Below, piece after piece: positions 35,779 to 44,778 of a stretch of 64,000 bases of DNA. The notes under the pieces were generated by a model. It worked only from the letters and a program-made list of their open reading frames with translations. It ran no database searches and was not told where the DNA came from. Origin of the DNA: Echinicola arenosa. GTDB lineage: Bacteria > Bacteroidota > Bacteroidia > Cytophagales > Cyclobacteriaceae. The position numbers and the translations under genes were made by a program. The DNA lies in contig NZ_JACYTQ010000003.1 of NCBI RefSeq assembly GCF_014841125.1, forward strand, positions 434,001 to 498,000, read 5' to 3'. Numbering within the stretch: position 1 is the stretch's first letter; each line of letters begins with the position of its first letter.

Positions 35779-36422
35779 ATTTCCAATTGTTTTGCTGGCC
35801 TTACTAAAAGAAAATCAGAATTCATTTTCTTATTGATGCCCTTGGTAATTGGTCAGCTTGTTAAAAATAGAAAAGTTAATTCGATTGATGATATACTCGG
35901 GTTGGCTTAAAATATTAACAAATCGGTGGCAGTACGTTATAGAATAAAGATAATAAAAACTGGATGTATTTCTATACCATAACAGGAGTATTTACAATGG
36001 TGTCAGACCTTGAAAACCCAAAGTTCAAAACTATCTTTCTATTCCCCGCATTCTGAACGAAGAATCCATAAGGTTACATCTTTACTCCCAAACTTAAGCT
36101 GAACGATGTTGAATCAGGGTTTAAACCAAAAGACTTATTAATTGTATATATTAAAACAAATCTATACTACCACTTATGATATTGAGTTACTTACTTTTCT
36201 TCAATTCAATATTAGAAGTTTTGGCTTTTTCCAAAAAAAATTCCCTTACAATTCCAAGGCATATTCAATCATGGTGGATGATTTAGAGCGGACTTATTTA
36301 CTTAAACCAACTCAAGACCAACCTGAATCAGCCTCCCTATCAATTGTATTGCTTGGTGGCTTTGGAAGTGGAAACCAGGCCCAAGATAGTTATCAGTTAG
36401 TCTAAGGTCTGATGTCTAAAAT
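35779..36422. other. Gene-free AT-rich spacer
   Basis: About 640 bp between the peroxidase operon start and the next - strand gene. The open frame at 36142-36405 has no recognisable motif or start context and I do not call it a gene. No repeats or hairpins stand out, apart from the short words TGTCTAAAATCTAATGTCTA at the end (36412-36431), which also recur in other spacers. Confidence 0.45.
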
Positions 36423-36851
36423 CTAATGTCTATTTTCCAATATTATCCTGGACTCTGAATACAAATCATAAATAGCGACCAAGCCCTCTTGACCTGTATT
36501 GTTCGGGTACCATTCTAGTCCTTTTAGCTCTTCCCTACTTTCTGCATAAACAGGCTTATAAGCTCCATCTATCACATTCCAGATGATCATGAGGAAATTG
36601 TAGGGAATCTTCTTTTCGCGGCCTTTCTCTAACCAAGTTTCAAAAAGTGCTTCATCAAGAGGTTTAGGGTAATCAGAGCTGTCAAACATAGCTAGTATAA
36701 AATATTCTGTAATTTTCCGAAAGGTAGTAATCAGATTTTCTTCTAACAAGTAAAAGGAATAATGTGTCCATTCCTCTTGGGTTATGAAGAGTTTGTGTTG
36801 ATTAGGAAATTTTATGAGCGGGATTGGGTAGAACTGCTCCCAAATACCCAC
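36423..36851 (-). CDS. Hypothetical protein, unknown family
   Basis: About 142 aa if it starts at the GTG at 36851. An ATG at 37079 would make 218 aa but would overlap the start of the divergent PhnA gene by 160 bp, so the shorter form is preferred. The protein is aromatic-rich (WEQFYPIPLIKFPNQ..., EEWTHYSFYLLEEN) without signal peptide or recognised motif. It faces the phnA-like gene across a 66-bp spacer with a probable promoter. Start and function are uncertain. Confidence 0.45.
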   Translation of the reverse strand: MGIWEQFYPIPLIKFPNQHKLFITQEEWTHYSFYLLEENLITTFRKITEYFILAMFDSSDYPKPLDEALFETWLEKGREKKIPYNFLMIIWNVIDGAYKPVYAESREELKGLEWYPNNTGQEGLVAIYDLYSESRIILENRH

Positions 36852-36886
36852 TCCCAGCTTTCCACAATAAAAATCTGAGTTTTCCG

Positions 36887-36894
36887 TATCTTTG
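36887..36894 (+). promoter_or_regulatory. -7 box (TATCTTTG) for the PhnA-like gene
   Basis: TATCTTTG matches the Bacteroidota -7 consensus TAnnTTTG and lies 24 nt before the ATG of the PhnA-like gene. No good -33 TTTG is seen at the expected distance, so the match is moderate. Confidence 0.45.
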
Positions 36895-36917
36895 TATCTT
36901 ATTAAATCGACTAAAAA

Positions 36918-37256
36918 ATGTCTGAAATTATACCATGCCCAAAATGTGGCTCCGAATACACTTATCCCATGGGTGCATTGATGGTTTGTCCTGAATGTGC
37001 GCATGAATGGAACCCTGAAGAAGTAATTGAAGAGGAAATTGCCTTGGTAGTCAAAGACTCTAATGGAAATGTGCTGCAAGATGGAGACGCTGTGGTGGTC
37101 ATCAAAAACCTACCTGTAAAAGGAGCTCCATCCCCTATCAAAGCGGGAACAAAAGTAAAAAATATCCGATTGGTTGAAGGTGATCACAATATCGACTGTA
37201 AGATCGATGGATTTGGGAACATGGCCCTCAAGTCGGAATTTGTAAAAAAGGCATGA
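36918..37256 (+). CDS. phnA: PhnA-like (YjdM) zinc-ribbon protein
   Basis: This 112-aa protein has an N-terminal zinc ribbon ([21 protein letters not shown], four cysteines) and a small SH3-like beta domain ([20 protein letters not shown] and [20 protein letters not shown]), the standard PhnA/YjdM layout. Despite the name it is not needed for phosphonate use in E. coli, and its role is unclear. It appears to be a single gene with its own -7 box. Confidence 0.85.
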   Translation: MSEIIPCPKCGSEYTYPMGALMVCPECAHEWNPEEVIEEEIALVVKDSNGNVLQDGDAVVVIKNLPVKGAPSPIKAGTKVKNIRLVEGDHNIDCKIDGFGNMALKSEFVKKA

Positions 37257-37434
37257 TTTAGCAGTGAGTAGCCAACATTGGATATTAAGAAAGTGAAATT
37301 TAAAATTTAAAATTGAGCTCTAAGATCAAATACTTTGAACCCCATACTTGATTCACCTTACTTTAGCTTCTTTTATTGTAGAAAATCAACAGTCATCGCA
37401 TAACTTATTAGATCCAAAATATACAATAGAAAAT

Positions 37435-37641
37435 CTATTGCAACTCTATTGGATAAGCCTGTCCTTTTGATTTACAACCGAGACTAAAATAAACTTCCCA
37501 ATCAGAAGCCCTATGTGTAAAACTACCTGAAAATACATGTTCATTATGTTGGGAAAGGCGATGAATCAAGTCCTCTGTATAGCCAATATAAAAAGTATCA
37601 ATCGAATGAGAGTACAATATGTAAACGTAAAAATTTGGCAT
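37435..37641 (-). pseudogene. Truncated GIY-YIG gene, locus A copy 2
   Basis: The first 63 or so codons are identical to the intact GIY-YIG gene at 37780-38073. The frame then diverges after KSKGQA and stops at 37435, so the catalytic glutamate region (IERHIKRNKS) is lost. The duplicated block starts near 37456 and runs with a constant 432-bp offset through the hairpin and into the tRNA fragment. It is a tandem duplication that has decayed at its 3' end. Confidence 0.8.
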
Positions 37642-37649
37642 AATCAAAA

Positions 37650-37674
37650 AAGGGTAACTAATGAGGTTACCCTT
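37650..37674 (-). terminator. Terminator hairpin, locus A copy 2 (loop inverted)
   Basis: AAGGGTAAC and GTTACCCTT arms with loop TAATGAG. Compared with the copy at 38082-38106, the arms are identical and the 7-nt loop is its exact reverse complement, as if the hairpin had inverted. Confidence 0.75.
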
Positions 37675-37679
37675 AATGA

Positions 37680-37779
37680 GCCTCCTGTCGGGATCGTCCC
37701 GATAGCTATCGAGGACAACGACCTACGGATTACAAGTCAGTTGCTCTATCTTCACGATGGCTATCGGGGTAAGAAGACC
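37680..37779 (-). pseudogene. Pseudo-tRNA-Thr carrying two palindromes
   Basis: The anticodon arm (ACTGACTTGTAAT) and 3' acceptor half of tRNA-Thr are kept. The D-arm is replaced by a segment with CGATGGCTATCG (37755-37766), and the T-arm start is replaced by TCCCGATAGCTATCGAGG (37697-37714). It begins directly after the stop of the intact GIY-YIG gene. It cannot fold as a tRNA. Confidence 0.75.
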
Positions 37780-38073
37780 CTAATCGGCATATTTAGACAG
37801 TAGTTTTTCTCTTATGGCTGGAAAATGTTTTAGGTTCTCAAGATACTTTCGCGATTTATTCCTCTTAATATGGCGTTCTATTTGATGAGCCTGTCCTTTT
37901 GATTTACAACCGAGACTAAAATAAACTTCCCAATCAGAAGCCCTATGTGTAAAACTACCTGAAAATACATGTTCATTATGTTGGGAAAGGCGATGAATCA
38001 AGTCCTCTGTATAGCCAATATAAAAAGTATCAATCGAATGAGAGTACAATATGTAAACGTAAAAATTTGGCAT
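37780..38073 (-). CDS. GIY-YIG nuclease-domain protein, locus A
   Basis: About 97 aa from the ATG; a TTG two codons earlier is possible. FYVYILYS and FYIGYTEDLIHRLSQH give the GIY-YIG strands and the catalytic Arg, and IERHIKRNKSRKYLENL supplies the metal-binding Glu. It is a single-domain UPF0213/URI-type protein, a family with proposed DNA-repair or homing roles. It lies 31-38 nt downstream of a tRNA-Thr on the same strand, beyond a terminator hairpin. A truncated copy follows in tandem. Confidence 0.85.
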   Translation of the reverse strand: MPNFYVYILYSHSIDTFYIGYTEDLIHRLSQHNEHVFSGSFTHRASDWEVYFSLGCKSKGQAHQIERHIKRNKSRKYLENLKHFPAIREKLLSKYAD

Positions 38074-38081
38074 AATCAAAA

Positions 38082-38106
38082 AAGGGTAACCTCATTAGTT
38101 ACCCTT
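38082..38106 (-). terminator. Terminator between tRNA-Thr and GIY-YIG gene
   Basis: 9-bp arms AAGGGTAAC/GTTACCCTT with loop CTCATTA (+ strand), followed on the - strand by six T residues. It ends the tRNA transcript just before the GIY-YIG start, so the nuclease gene is either read through at low level or has its own weak promoter. Confidence 0.8.
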
Positions 38107-38110
38107 AATG

Positions 38111-38183
<73 letters not shown>

Positions 38184-38280
38184 TTTTCACTTTCAAAATA
38201 TTTCTGAAATTGAAAGTTTTTTAAAATACCAAAAGCAACGCTTTCAATACTTCAAATTATTAAAATAAAACTTAAACTTG

Positions 38281-38353
<73 letters not shown>

Positions 38354-38357
38354 ATTT

Positions 38358-38394
38358 TGCTCTATCATTCCGATGGTTATCGGAATAAGGAGGC
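38358..38394 (-). pseudogene. 5' fragment of tRNA-Thr with a palindrome in the D-arm
   Basis: GCCTCCTTA and GATAGAGCA of tRNA-Thr flank ATTCCGATGGTTATCGGAAT (38367-38386, 8-bp arms), which replaces part of the D-arm. The fragment abuts intact tRNA copy 2. The palindrome sits at the same tRNA position as in the pseudo-tRNA at 37680-37779. Confidence 0.7.
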
Positions 38395-38529
38395 TTTTTA
38401 AGTGATTTACTATAACATTAAATAAATCTACTTGTCATGATAAGTTTAAATGCTATGGGCTTTTCCCTTATTGCGAGTGCAAATATATATGGATCCTTAT
38501 ATCATCCCAAACGATTTCATAAAAAAAAT

Positions 38530-38551
38530 AGGGAGATATTGATATCTCCCT
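38530..38551 (-). terminator. Terminator of the DUF349 gene
   Basis: AGGGAGATAT and ATATCTCCCT arms with a short TG loop, followed on the - strand by a T-run. It lies 14 nt after the stop. Confidence 0.85.
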
Positions 38552-38564
38552 AGGTATTAGAAAC

Positions 38565-40424
38565 TTAAAATTCCCTCAATATCGATAACTTTTTCTTAAG
38601 CTTTTCTATTTCCTCCTCCGCTTTTTCTATTTTCTGATCAAATTGATCTTTTAACTTATCAGCAGTCTTGGATGAAGCAAAAAATTCAAGGTTATTTTTC
38701 CACAAGGTAATGTTGTTCTCCAAATCAGCAATTTGCTTACGGATACCATGTTCTTTCTTGTTGAAGACCCTATCACTGTTTGGATCACTTTGAATCTTGT
38801 TCAAATTAAGACGGAAAAGGAATTCTTCACGGTTTTCACCATCTGTATCCATCACGTCAACACAAGCTTCCACAGCTTCATTGAACTTTGCTGCGATATC
38901 TTTTATATTTTTCCTCGGAACAAACCCAATGGCATTGAACTCACCTATCAATTTTTCAAGATGTTCTACAGTCAAATCCTCTGAACCTGAAAGTGCCTTG
39001 ATTTTGGCACAGACTTCCTCTTTGGACTCAAGGTTCTTTTCAAACTCTTTATTGATATCCTTATTGGCCTGTCTCCTATTGTCAAAGAAAGTATCACAGG
39101 CTGCTTTAAACCTCTTATATAAATCGTCTCTTACCTTCTCTGGTGTTGGCCCTAACTTTTTCCACTCTTGCTGTAACTTAATTAAGGCATTGGAAGTGTT
39201 TTGCCAATCTGTGCTCTCCTTTAGTGACTCTGCTTGTTTAATCAGCTCCTCGGCCTTTTCCTTGTTCACTCTCCGAATTTCGTCAAGCTCTTTGAAGAAA
39301 AGGTTTTTATTATGGAAGAACTGCTTAAAGAATCCCCAAAAGGATCTATTGATCTCACGACCACACTCTCTTGGAACTGGACCAATCGCTTCCCACTCTT
39401 TTTGGATTTCAAGAATTTCCTTGGTCTTTGCATTCCATTCTTTGATACGGTTAGCTTTGAAATCCTTAAACTCTCCGAGCTTGGCAATAAGTGCTTCTTT
39501 CTTGGTTTGATTTTCTTTGAAAACCTCTTTTTGACTCTCGTAATAAGCTTTCCTTTTGGCATAAACTGCGTCAGAAGCAGTTTTAAACCTCTGCCAAATC
39601 TTTTCCTGTTCATCCCTTGGTACTGGACCTATATGCTTGAACTCTTCATGCAACTCATTCAAGGTTTTAATAGCATTTCTTAGATCTTCTTCTTGATCTA
39701 ACGCCTCTGCTTTTTCAATCAATTCAATCTTGCCTTCTAGGTTCTTTTTACGATCAAGTTCCTTTAACTCAAAATAGATACTTCTGTTGTCATAGAAGCG
39801 GTCCATTAATGCATTATAAGAAGCCCAAAGGCTTTTATTCTGAGCTCCTGGTACAGGACCAATTTCTTTCCACTCAGTTTGAATGTCCTTGATCGTACTA
39901 ATACTATGTGTGGTCTCTTCACCATCTACCAACTCTCTTAACCTCTCGAGAATCTGGTTTTTGGCATAAAGATTCTTTTCCTTTGCTTTTTCAAGGTCTT
40001 TGATTTGATCGCTTCTGCGGTTTTTAAAGTCGCCATAGAGCGCAAAAAATATTTTATCGTCCTCACTTTGCTTGTAATAGAAGTCATCTTCTTCTCCACC
40101 ATCCTTGATGAAGCTTTTTAATGCAGCTTCCTTTTCTTTATTGAAATGATCCTCTTCAAAGTGAGTTTTAATGTCATTTGCAACGTGATCGGCCTTAACA
40201 TAGTTTCCCTTCTCAATCAGCTCTTTCAATGCAGCTATCAGCTGCTTTTTGCCGAAATTCCCATAATCAACATGATGATCGTCCTCGTGATGATCTTCTT
40301 CATGATGATCTTCTTCTTCATTTTCCATGTCCTTTTCCGGTTCATGCTGATTACTCTCCACAGTGTTATCTACCTGCTCTTGAGTCACCTTGTTTTCTTC
40401 TGATATTTCCTTATCGTTCTCCAT
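38565..40424 (-). CDS. DUF349 repeat protein
   Basis: This 619-aa protein contains at least five DUF349 repeats, each with a W/F-xxIGPVP signature followed by a helix (WKEIGPVP, FKHIGPVP, WEAIGPVP, WKKLGPTP, FNAIGFVP). The N terminus (about 1-60) is a Glu/His-rich disordered stretch (HHEEDHHEDDHH). The C terminus is a coiled coil (residues ~570-619). DUF349 proteins are probably cytoplasmic and of unclear role. It has its own terminator. Confidence 0.85.
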   Translation of the reverse strand: MENDKEISEENKVTQEQVDNTVESNQHEPEKDMENEEEDHHEEDHHEDDHHVDYGNFGKKQLIAALKELIEKGNYVKADHVANDIKTHFEEDHFNKEKEAALKSFIKDGGEEDDFYYKQSEDDKIFFALYGDFKNRRSDQIKDLEKAKEKNLYAKNQILERLRELVDGEETTHSISTIKDIQTEWKEIGPVPGAQNKSLWASYNALMDRFYDNRSIYFELKELDRKKNLEGKIELIEKAEALDQEEDLRNAIKTLNELHEEFKHIGPVPRDEQEKIWQRFKTASDAVYAKRKAYYESQKEVFKENQTKKEALIAKLGEFKDFKANRIKEWNAKTKEILEIQKEWEAIGPVPRECGREINRSFWGFFKQFFHNKNLFFKELDEIRRVNKEKAEELIKQAESLKESTDWQNTSNALIKLQQEWKKLGPTPEKVRDDLYKRFKAACDTFFDNRRQANKDINKEFEKNLESKEEVCAKIKALSGSEDLTVEHLEKLIGEFNAIGFVPRKNIKDIAAKFNEAVEACVDVMDTDGENREEFLFRLNLNKIQSDPNSDRVFNKKEHGIRKQIADLENNITLWKNNLEFFASSKTADKLKDQFDQKIEKAEEEIEKLKKKLSILREF

Positions 40425-40478
40425 AAATCTTATGAGTACTTCTTACCAAATATGCTTTAAACAAAAGTAATAAATAAT

Positions 40479-41048
40479 TTAATTTAATCTTGGGTCAATG
40501 GGATAATTTGCCAAAACCTGAAAATCACCTCCCATATTCCTCAAAGCCACCCTCCAAAGATCATCGGGAGACGCTTCAAATATGGCCTGAGAATCCACCC
40601 TTTCACACACTATCCAAGTATTTTCTGTCAATTCACTTTCCAACTGCCCTTCAGACCAACCGGAATAGCCAATAAAAAAACGAAAGTTGTTCAGGTCAAT
40701 TTGACCCGTTTTATATTTCATGACCAGCTCATCAAAATCCCCTCCCCAATACAAATCTTTTGCCAATTCAATACTTCCTTCTATCATAGGACTACCTTTA
40801 TATATAAAATGAAGCGTGTTTTGTTCCACCGGTCCCCCGACAAAAACTTCAATATCCAAAAAATCAAGTTCATCCAACAAATCCCTAATCTTCAGAATGG
40901 AAAGTTTGTTCAAAACAAGACCAAACGCTCCCTTTTCATTGCTTTCACAAAGGAGTACAACAGACCTAACAAAATTTTCATCTTGTAGAAATGGCTCTGA
41001 AATCAATAAATGACCGGATTTGGGAGTGATTTTATTGTTTTTATCCAT
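40479..41048 (-). CDS. yqgE: YqgE/AlgH family protein
   Basis: 189 aa from the ATG at 41048. It shows the YqgE pattern: GHLLISEPFLQDENFVRSVV, then GAFGLVLNKL, GGPVEQNTLHFIY and FFIGYSGWSEGQLESE. The structure is known but the function in cells is not established. The gene faces pdxH across a 96-bp spacer. Confidence 0.9.
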   Translation of the reverse strand: MDKNNKITPKSGHLLISEPFLQDENFVRSVVLLCESNEKGAFGLVLNKLSILKIRDLLDELDFLDIEVFVGGPVEQNTLHFIYKGSPMIEGSIELAKDLYWGGDFDELVMKYKTGQIDLNNFRFFIGYSGWSEGQLESELTENTWIVCERVDSQAIFEASPDDLWRVALRNMGGDFQVLANYPIDPRLN

Positions 41049-41144
41049 CAAATTCTGTTTGATTTTTATTCTTTAATATAGGTCAAAATTTCATAAATGC
41101 AATTAACAATGGTACTTTTATGGTTATAAAAATCTTATTTGATT

Positions 41145-41780
41145 ATGGATATTGCAGCACTTCGAACAGAATATTCTCTTAAGTCTCTAAATGTCAAAAT
41201 GCTGGACAAATCGCCTATAAAGCAGTTTGAATCTTGGTTAGATGAAGCTATCAAGACAAATGTCAACGAGCCAAACGCCATGAATTTGGCTACTGTAAGT
41301 AAAGATCACAGGCCTAGCTCTAGAATTGTTCTGTTGAAAGGTATTGACCACGGCTTTGTTTTTTACACCAATTACGATAGTAAAAAAGGTCAGGAACTTA
41401 ATCATTTCCCTTTTGCTGCAATTACCTTTTTCTGGCCTGAATTACAGCGACAGGTAAGAATAGAAGGAAAAATAGAAAAAGTAGCCCCTTCCCTTTCAGA
41501 CCAATATTTCCTTTCCCGCCCAAAGGGTAGCCAAATTGGAGCATGGGCATCTCCGCAAAGCCAGATCATTCCAGATAGAACTTTTTTGGAAAAAAGAGAA
41601 GCAGAAATAATTGAGAAATTTAAGCTTGAAGAAATCCAAAGACCAGCTCATTGGGGTGGCTTTCGACTTGTTCCTGATTTGGTGGAATTTTGGCAAGGAA
41701 GAACTTCAAGACTGCACGACAGGATCCAGTACCGACTTAAAGATAAAAATACCTGGACTACTAATAGGCTAGCTCCTTAA
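41145..41780 (+). CDS. pdxH: Pyridoxamine 5'-phosphate oxidase
   Basis: 211 aa from the ATG at 41145; a TTG two codons upstream is less likely. PdxH family blocks are present: NAMNLATVSKDHRPSSRIVLLKG, FFWPELQRQVRIEG and the C-terminal EFWQGRTSRLHDR with FMN and PLP contacts. It oxidises pyridoxine- or pyridoxamine-5'-phosphate to PLP in the cytoplasm. It converges with bshB1 on a shared terminator. Confidence 0.95.
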   Translation: MDIAALRTEYSLKSLNVKMLDKSPIKQFESWLDEAIKTNVNEPNAMNLATVSKDHRPSSRIVLLKGIDHGFVFYTNYDSKKGQELNHFPFAAITFFWPELQRQVRIEGKIEKVAPSLSDQYFLSRPKGSQIGAWASPQSQIIPDRTFLEKREAEIIEKFKLEEIQRPAHWGGFRLVPDLVEFWQGRTSRLHDRIQYRLKDKNTWTTNRLAP

Positions 41781-41820
41781 ATATAGAAAAGGAAGGTTTT
41801 GAACCTTCCTTTTCTATATT
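41780..41820. terminator. Bidirectional terminator, perfect 19-bp stem
   Basis: The two arms (41780-41798 and 41802-41820) are perfectly complementary with a TTG loop. Both convergent genes end in it: the pdxH stop codon touches the left arm, and the bshB1 stop codon lies inside the right arm. It works for both strands. Confidence 0.9.
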
Positions 41821-42530
41821 AACTGGAATAAGTCATCTACACCAACCATTCGTTCCACCGTAAAACCTTCTCCGTATTTTACATTTATCCTGTGGCCAAA
41901 CTCTTTGGCCCTTGCTTCGGTAAAATCAAAAAACTCCTTACTACTGATAAAACTTTCAGGCTCTTGATTAGAAGGGTCATAAAACTGAGATTTAAAGGCT
42001 TTGATGCTTTCAAGCTTCACATCCCAATACTCACTGATGTCAAATACAAAATCTGGTTCTATATAATTGTTTTGGATATAATGGTAAACAAATTTTGGTC
42101 TCCATGCCTCTTGCTTTACTCCGACAAGCTCAGTCTCCACTTTAATCAAACCACTTACAAAACACGCATTGGTAACTAAAGAAGCTCCCTTGCCATGATC
42201 TGGGTGCCTATCGGTTACCGCATTGGCTAAGATGATTTCCGGTCGGTATTTTCTGATAATTTTAACTAATTCCAGATGATGTTCTTCATCATCTTTAAAA
42301 AACACATCCTTAAAACCTAAATTTTCCCTTGCAGAAAGTTTAAGGATTTTGGAAGATGCTGCTGCTTCTTCCAAACGTAATTTAGGAGTTCCTCTGGTGC
42401 CCATTTCTCCTTGGGTAAGATCAACTACTCCTACTTTATACCCTTTGTCTGCATGAGCTGCAAGTGTTCCAGAACAAGATAGCTCAGCATCATCTGGATG
42501 GGCTGCAATAGCCAGAATATCTAATTTCAT
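41814..42530 (-). CDS. bshB1: Bacillithiol biosynthesis deacetylase BshB1
   Basis: This 238-aa LmbE-like zinc deacetylase has the metal motif AHPDDAE (residues 9-15), VDLTQGEMGTRG, and HPDHGKG with the third ligand. It removes the acetyl group from GlcNAc-malate to give GlcN-malate in bacillithiol synthesis, as in Firmicutes and some Bacteroidota. The other bsh genes are not in this window. Confidence 0.9.
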   Translation of the reverse strand: MKLDILAIAAHPDDAELSCSGTLAAHADKGYKVGVVDLTQGEMGTRGTPKLRLEEAAASSKILKLSARENLGFKDVFFKDDEEHHLELVKIIRKYRPEIILANAVTDRHPDHGKGASLVTNACFVSGLIKVETELVGVKQEAWRPKFVYHYIQNNYIEPDFVFDISEYWDVKLESIKAFKSQFYDPSNQEPESFISSKEFFDFTEARAKEFGHRINVKYGEGFTVERMVGVDDLFQLI

Positions 42531-42594
42531 TATTGAAGTATCGTTTACTTTAATTTTTCAAACAAAATTGAAACATTAAAATACACCTAAAAGT

Positions 42595-43629
42595 TTATCT
42601 GATTCTTAATCTTTGCCCTACTCTTAAGACAGAACTAGAAGAGATATTGTTCTTTCTGGTGATATTTCTCACTGTAGTTCCATATTTTCGAGCTATTACA
42701 CTTAAGTTTTCACCACTTCTTACCCGGTGATACACTGCCTGCTGCATCTTGATAACATGGTCAAAACTATTTGCAGTAACCGCGTAAACACTGCTTCTCA
42801 GCCTTCCAACAGAAAAATCGAACAATTCTGTTGGGTTAATTGACAGTCCTTGATAACGCACTTCAAAATGCAAATGAGGACCAGTACTCCTTCCAGTGCT
42901 TCCTCCATAACCAATTACTTCCCCAGCTTTTACTTCTTGCCCGACCACGGCATTGAATTTCGACAAATGTCCATATAAAGTCTCTAGACCATTTTTATGT
43001 CTTACCACCAAATAATAGCCGTAGCCATAGCGGTCATATGATCTCATTCTCACAATTCCATCAAAAGCACTGTACACTGGATCTCCTCTATTTAGGTCAA
43101 GATCTGTCCCATGATGCCATCGATACCTTCTAAAACCAAACTCTGAGTTTATTTTGGTTTGATCCAATGGATTGCTCCAATTGGTCCCATAAAATGGATC
43201 ATACAGTTTTACGTAAACTGTATCCTTAAAGTCTTTAGGGTTGAAATCATAACTGTCAATACGCTGGCTGTCCCATGAGGAATAGTATTCAAAGGCAGTA
43301 ACCCAAACGCTATCAATTTGGATTTTATCAGTTACTTGAACCAACTGATGAGTGGGGAGCCATACAAGCGAAAGGGTGTCTTCACTTACAGCAGTTAATC
43401 TTCTTCTTAAATCTACGCGGTCTTTGAACAGTAAGGAATCTGTTCCACGCTGTAGGTTTTGTAAATATTCCTGAACATCAAAAGTCTCTATTTTTCGGAC
43501 ATCAGGTACTTTGACTGGCTGAGTCTTGTCCTTCTTTACTATTTTAGGAAATACCTGTGCATAAGCTTCTGAAAAGCTTACACACAGGAAAGTAATGACA
43601 ATAAAGCTAATGAATGATTTGATGCTCAT
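42595..43629 (-). CDS. M23 peptidase with C-terminal LysM
   Basis: This 344-aa protein has an N-terminal signal peptide (FIVITFLCVSFSEAYAQ). The M23 metallopeptidase domain has HHGTDLDL, and GPHLHFEVR holds the catalytic HxH. The C-terminal LysM is about 44 aa (YHRVRSGENLSVIARKYGTT). It would cut peptidoglycan peptides at the cell wall or act as an amidase activator. It lies 9 nt from trxB on the same strand. Confidence 0.9.
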   Translation of the reverse strand: MSIKSFISFIVITFLCVSFSEAYAQVFPKIVKKDKTQPVKVPDVRKIETFDVQEYLQNLQRGTDSLLFKDRVDLRRRLTAVSEDTLSLVWLPTHQLVQVTDKIQIDSVWVTAFEYYSSWDSQRIDSYDFNPKDFKDTVYVKLYDPFYGTNWSNPLDQTKINSEFGFRRYRWHHGTDLDLNRGDPVYSAFDGIVRMRSYDRYGYGYYLVVRHKNGLETLYGHLSKFNAVVGQEVKAGEVIGYGGSTGRSTGPHLHFEVRYQGLSINPTELFDFSVGRLRSSVYAVTANSFDHVIKMQQAVYHRVRSGENLSVIARKYGTTVRNITRKNNISSSSVLRVGQRLRIR

Positions 43630-43638
43630 TGGGTTTTA

Positions 43639-44583
43639 TTATGACAACTCTTGTTCAGCGAGAAAACGCTCCGCATCCAGAGCTGACATACATCCGGTAC
43701 CTGCAGCTGTTACAGCTTGCCTGTAAACATGGTCTTGTGCGTCACCACAAGCAAAAACACCTTCAATATTGGTTTTAGTACTTCCTGGCCTGGTAATAAT
43801 ATACCCAGATTCATTCATATCCAACATCCCTTCAAAGATCTGGGTGTTAGGTTGGTGACCTATGGCCACGAAAAATCCTGTTACCGCTAGTTCTTGAGTT
43901 TCTCCAGACAATGTATTTTTGATTCTTACTCCACTTACTTCTTCTTCACCAAGAATCTCTTCAGTTTCTGTATTCCAAAGAATCTCAATCTTTGGATTAT
44001 TTTTTACTCGTTGTTGCATAATTTGAGATGCTCTCATTTCATCTCTACGCACCAACATATATACTTTTTCACAAATATTAGCCAAATAAGATGCTTCTTC
44101 ACAAGCGGTATCCCCAGCACCAACAATGGCTACATGCTGATTTCTAAAGAAGAAACCATCACAAACGGCACATGCAGATACTCCTTTACCGTTCAATTTA
44201 TTTTCACTTTCAAGTCCAAGCCACTTAGCTGAAGCTCCAGTGGAAATAATAACTGTTTCTGCCAAAATTTCACTTTGATCGTCCACAGTGACTTTATGAG
44301 GTCTTGAACTGAAGTCAACAGCAGTTACCATTCCGTACCTTACATCCGTACCAAATCTCTCTGCTTGCTTTTTAAAATCCTCCATCATTTGTGGCCCCAT
44401 GACACCATCAGGATATCCCGGGTAGTTTTCCACATCATTGGTGATAGTAAGTTGTCCACCTGGCTGTCCGCCAGTATAAAGTAATGGATTGAGGCCTGCT
44501 CTAGAGGCATAAATTGCCGCAGTATATCCTGCTGGACCCGAACCGATGATTAATACTTTAACCTTTTCTGCTTCTTTGTTCAT
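43639..44583 (-). CDS. trxB: Thioredoxin reductase
   Basis: This 314-aa flavoprotein has the FAD motif GSGPAGYTAA, the NADPH motif GAGDTACEE, and the redox pair C138-A-V-C141. It transfers electrons from NADPH to thioredoxin in the cytoplasm. The genes upstream and downstream are unrelated to redox, apart from possible co-transcription with the M23 peptidase gene (9-nt gap). Confidence 0.95.
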   Translation of the reverse strand: MNKEAEKVKVLIIGSGPAGYTAAIYASRAGLNPLLYTGGQPGGQLTITNDVENYPGYPDGVMGPQMMEDFKKQAERFGTDVRYGMVTAVDFSSRPHKVTVDDQSEILAETVIISTGASAKWLGLESENKLNGKGVSACAVCDGFFFRNQHVAIVGAGDTACEEASYLANICEKVYMLVRRDEMRASQIMQQRVKNNPKIEILWNTETEEILGEEEVSGVRIKNTLSGETQELAVTGFFVAIGHQPNTQIFEGMLDMNESGYIITRPGSTKTNIEGVFACGDAQDHVYRQAVTAAGTGCMSALDAERFLAEQELS

Positions 44584-44732
44584 TGACCAAGATTTTTTTG
44601 GTTGGCAAATTTTAAAATTTTAATGTTTTTAACAAAATAACATCTTGTTAAAATTCCCTAAATAATAGATTTAAATTTTTATTGACCCTACAGTGGATAG
44701 GTTGAAACTGATACCTAAACAAATACATGTAC

Positions 44733-44757
44733 AAAAAAAGGGGCATGAGCCCCTTTT
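44733..44757 (-). terminator. Terminator of rpoD
   Basis: GGGGCTCATGCCCC (44740-44753) is a hairpin followed on the - strand by seven T residues. It lies 22 nt after the rpoD stop and about 150 nt before trxB, so rpoD and trxB are separate transcripts. Confidence 0.85.
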
Positions 44758-44778
44758 ACTATTTGTTGACTTTTATAT

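Noticed and set aside
36142..36405. Open reading frame of 87 codons
   Set aside because: No recognisable motif or good start context, and an AT-rich spacer composition.
36852..37079. 5' extension of the - strand gene at 36423 to an ATG at 37079
   Set aside because: It would overlap the clearly coding PhnA-like gene and its promoter by 160 bp on the opposite strand.
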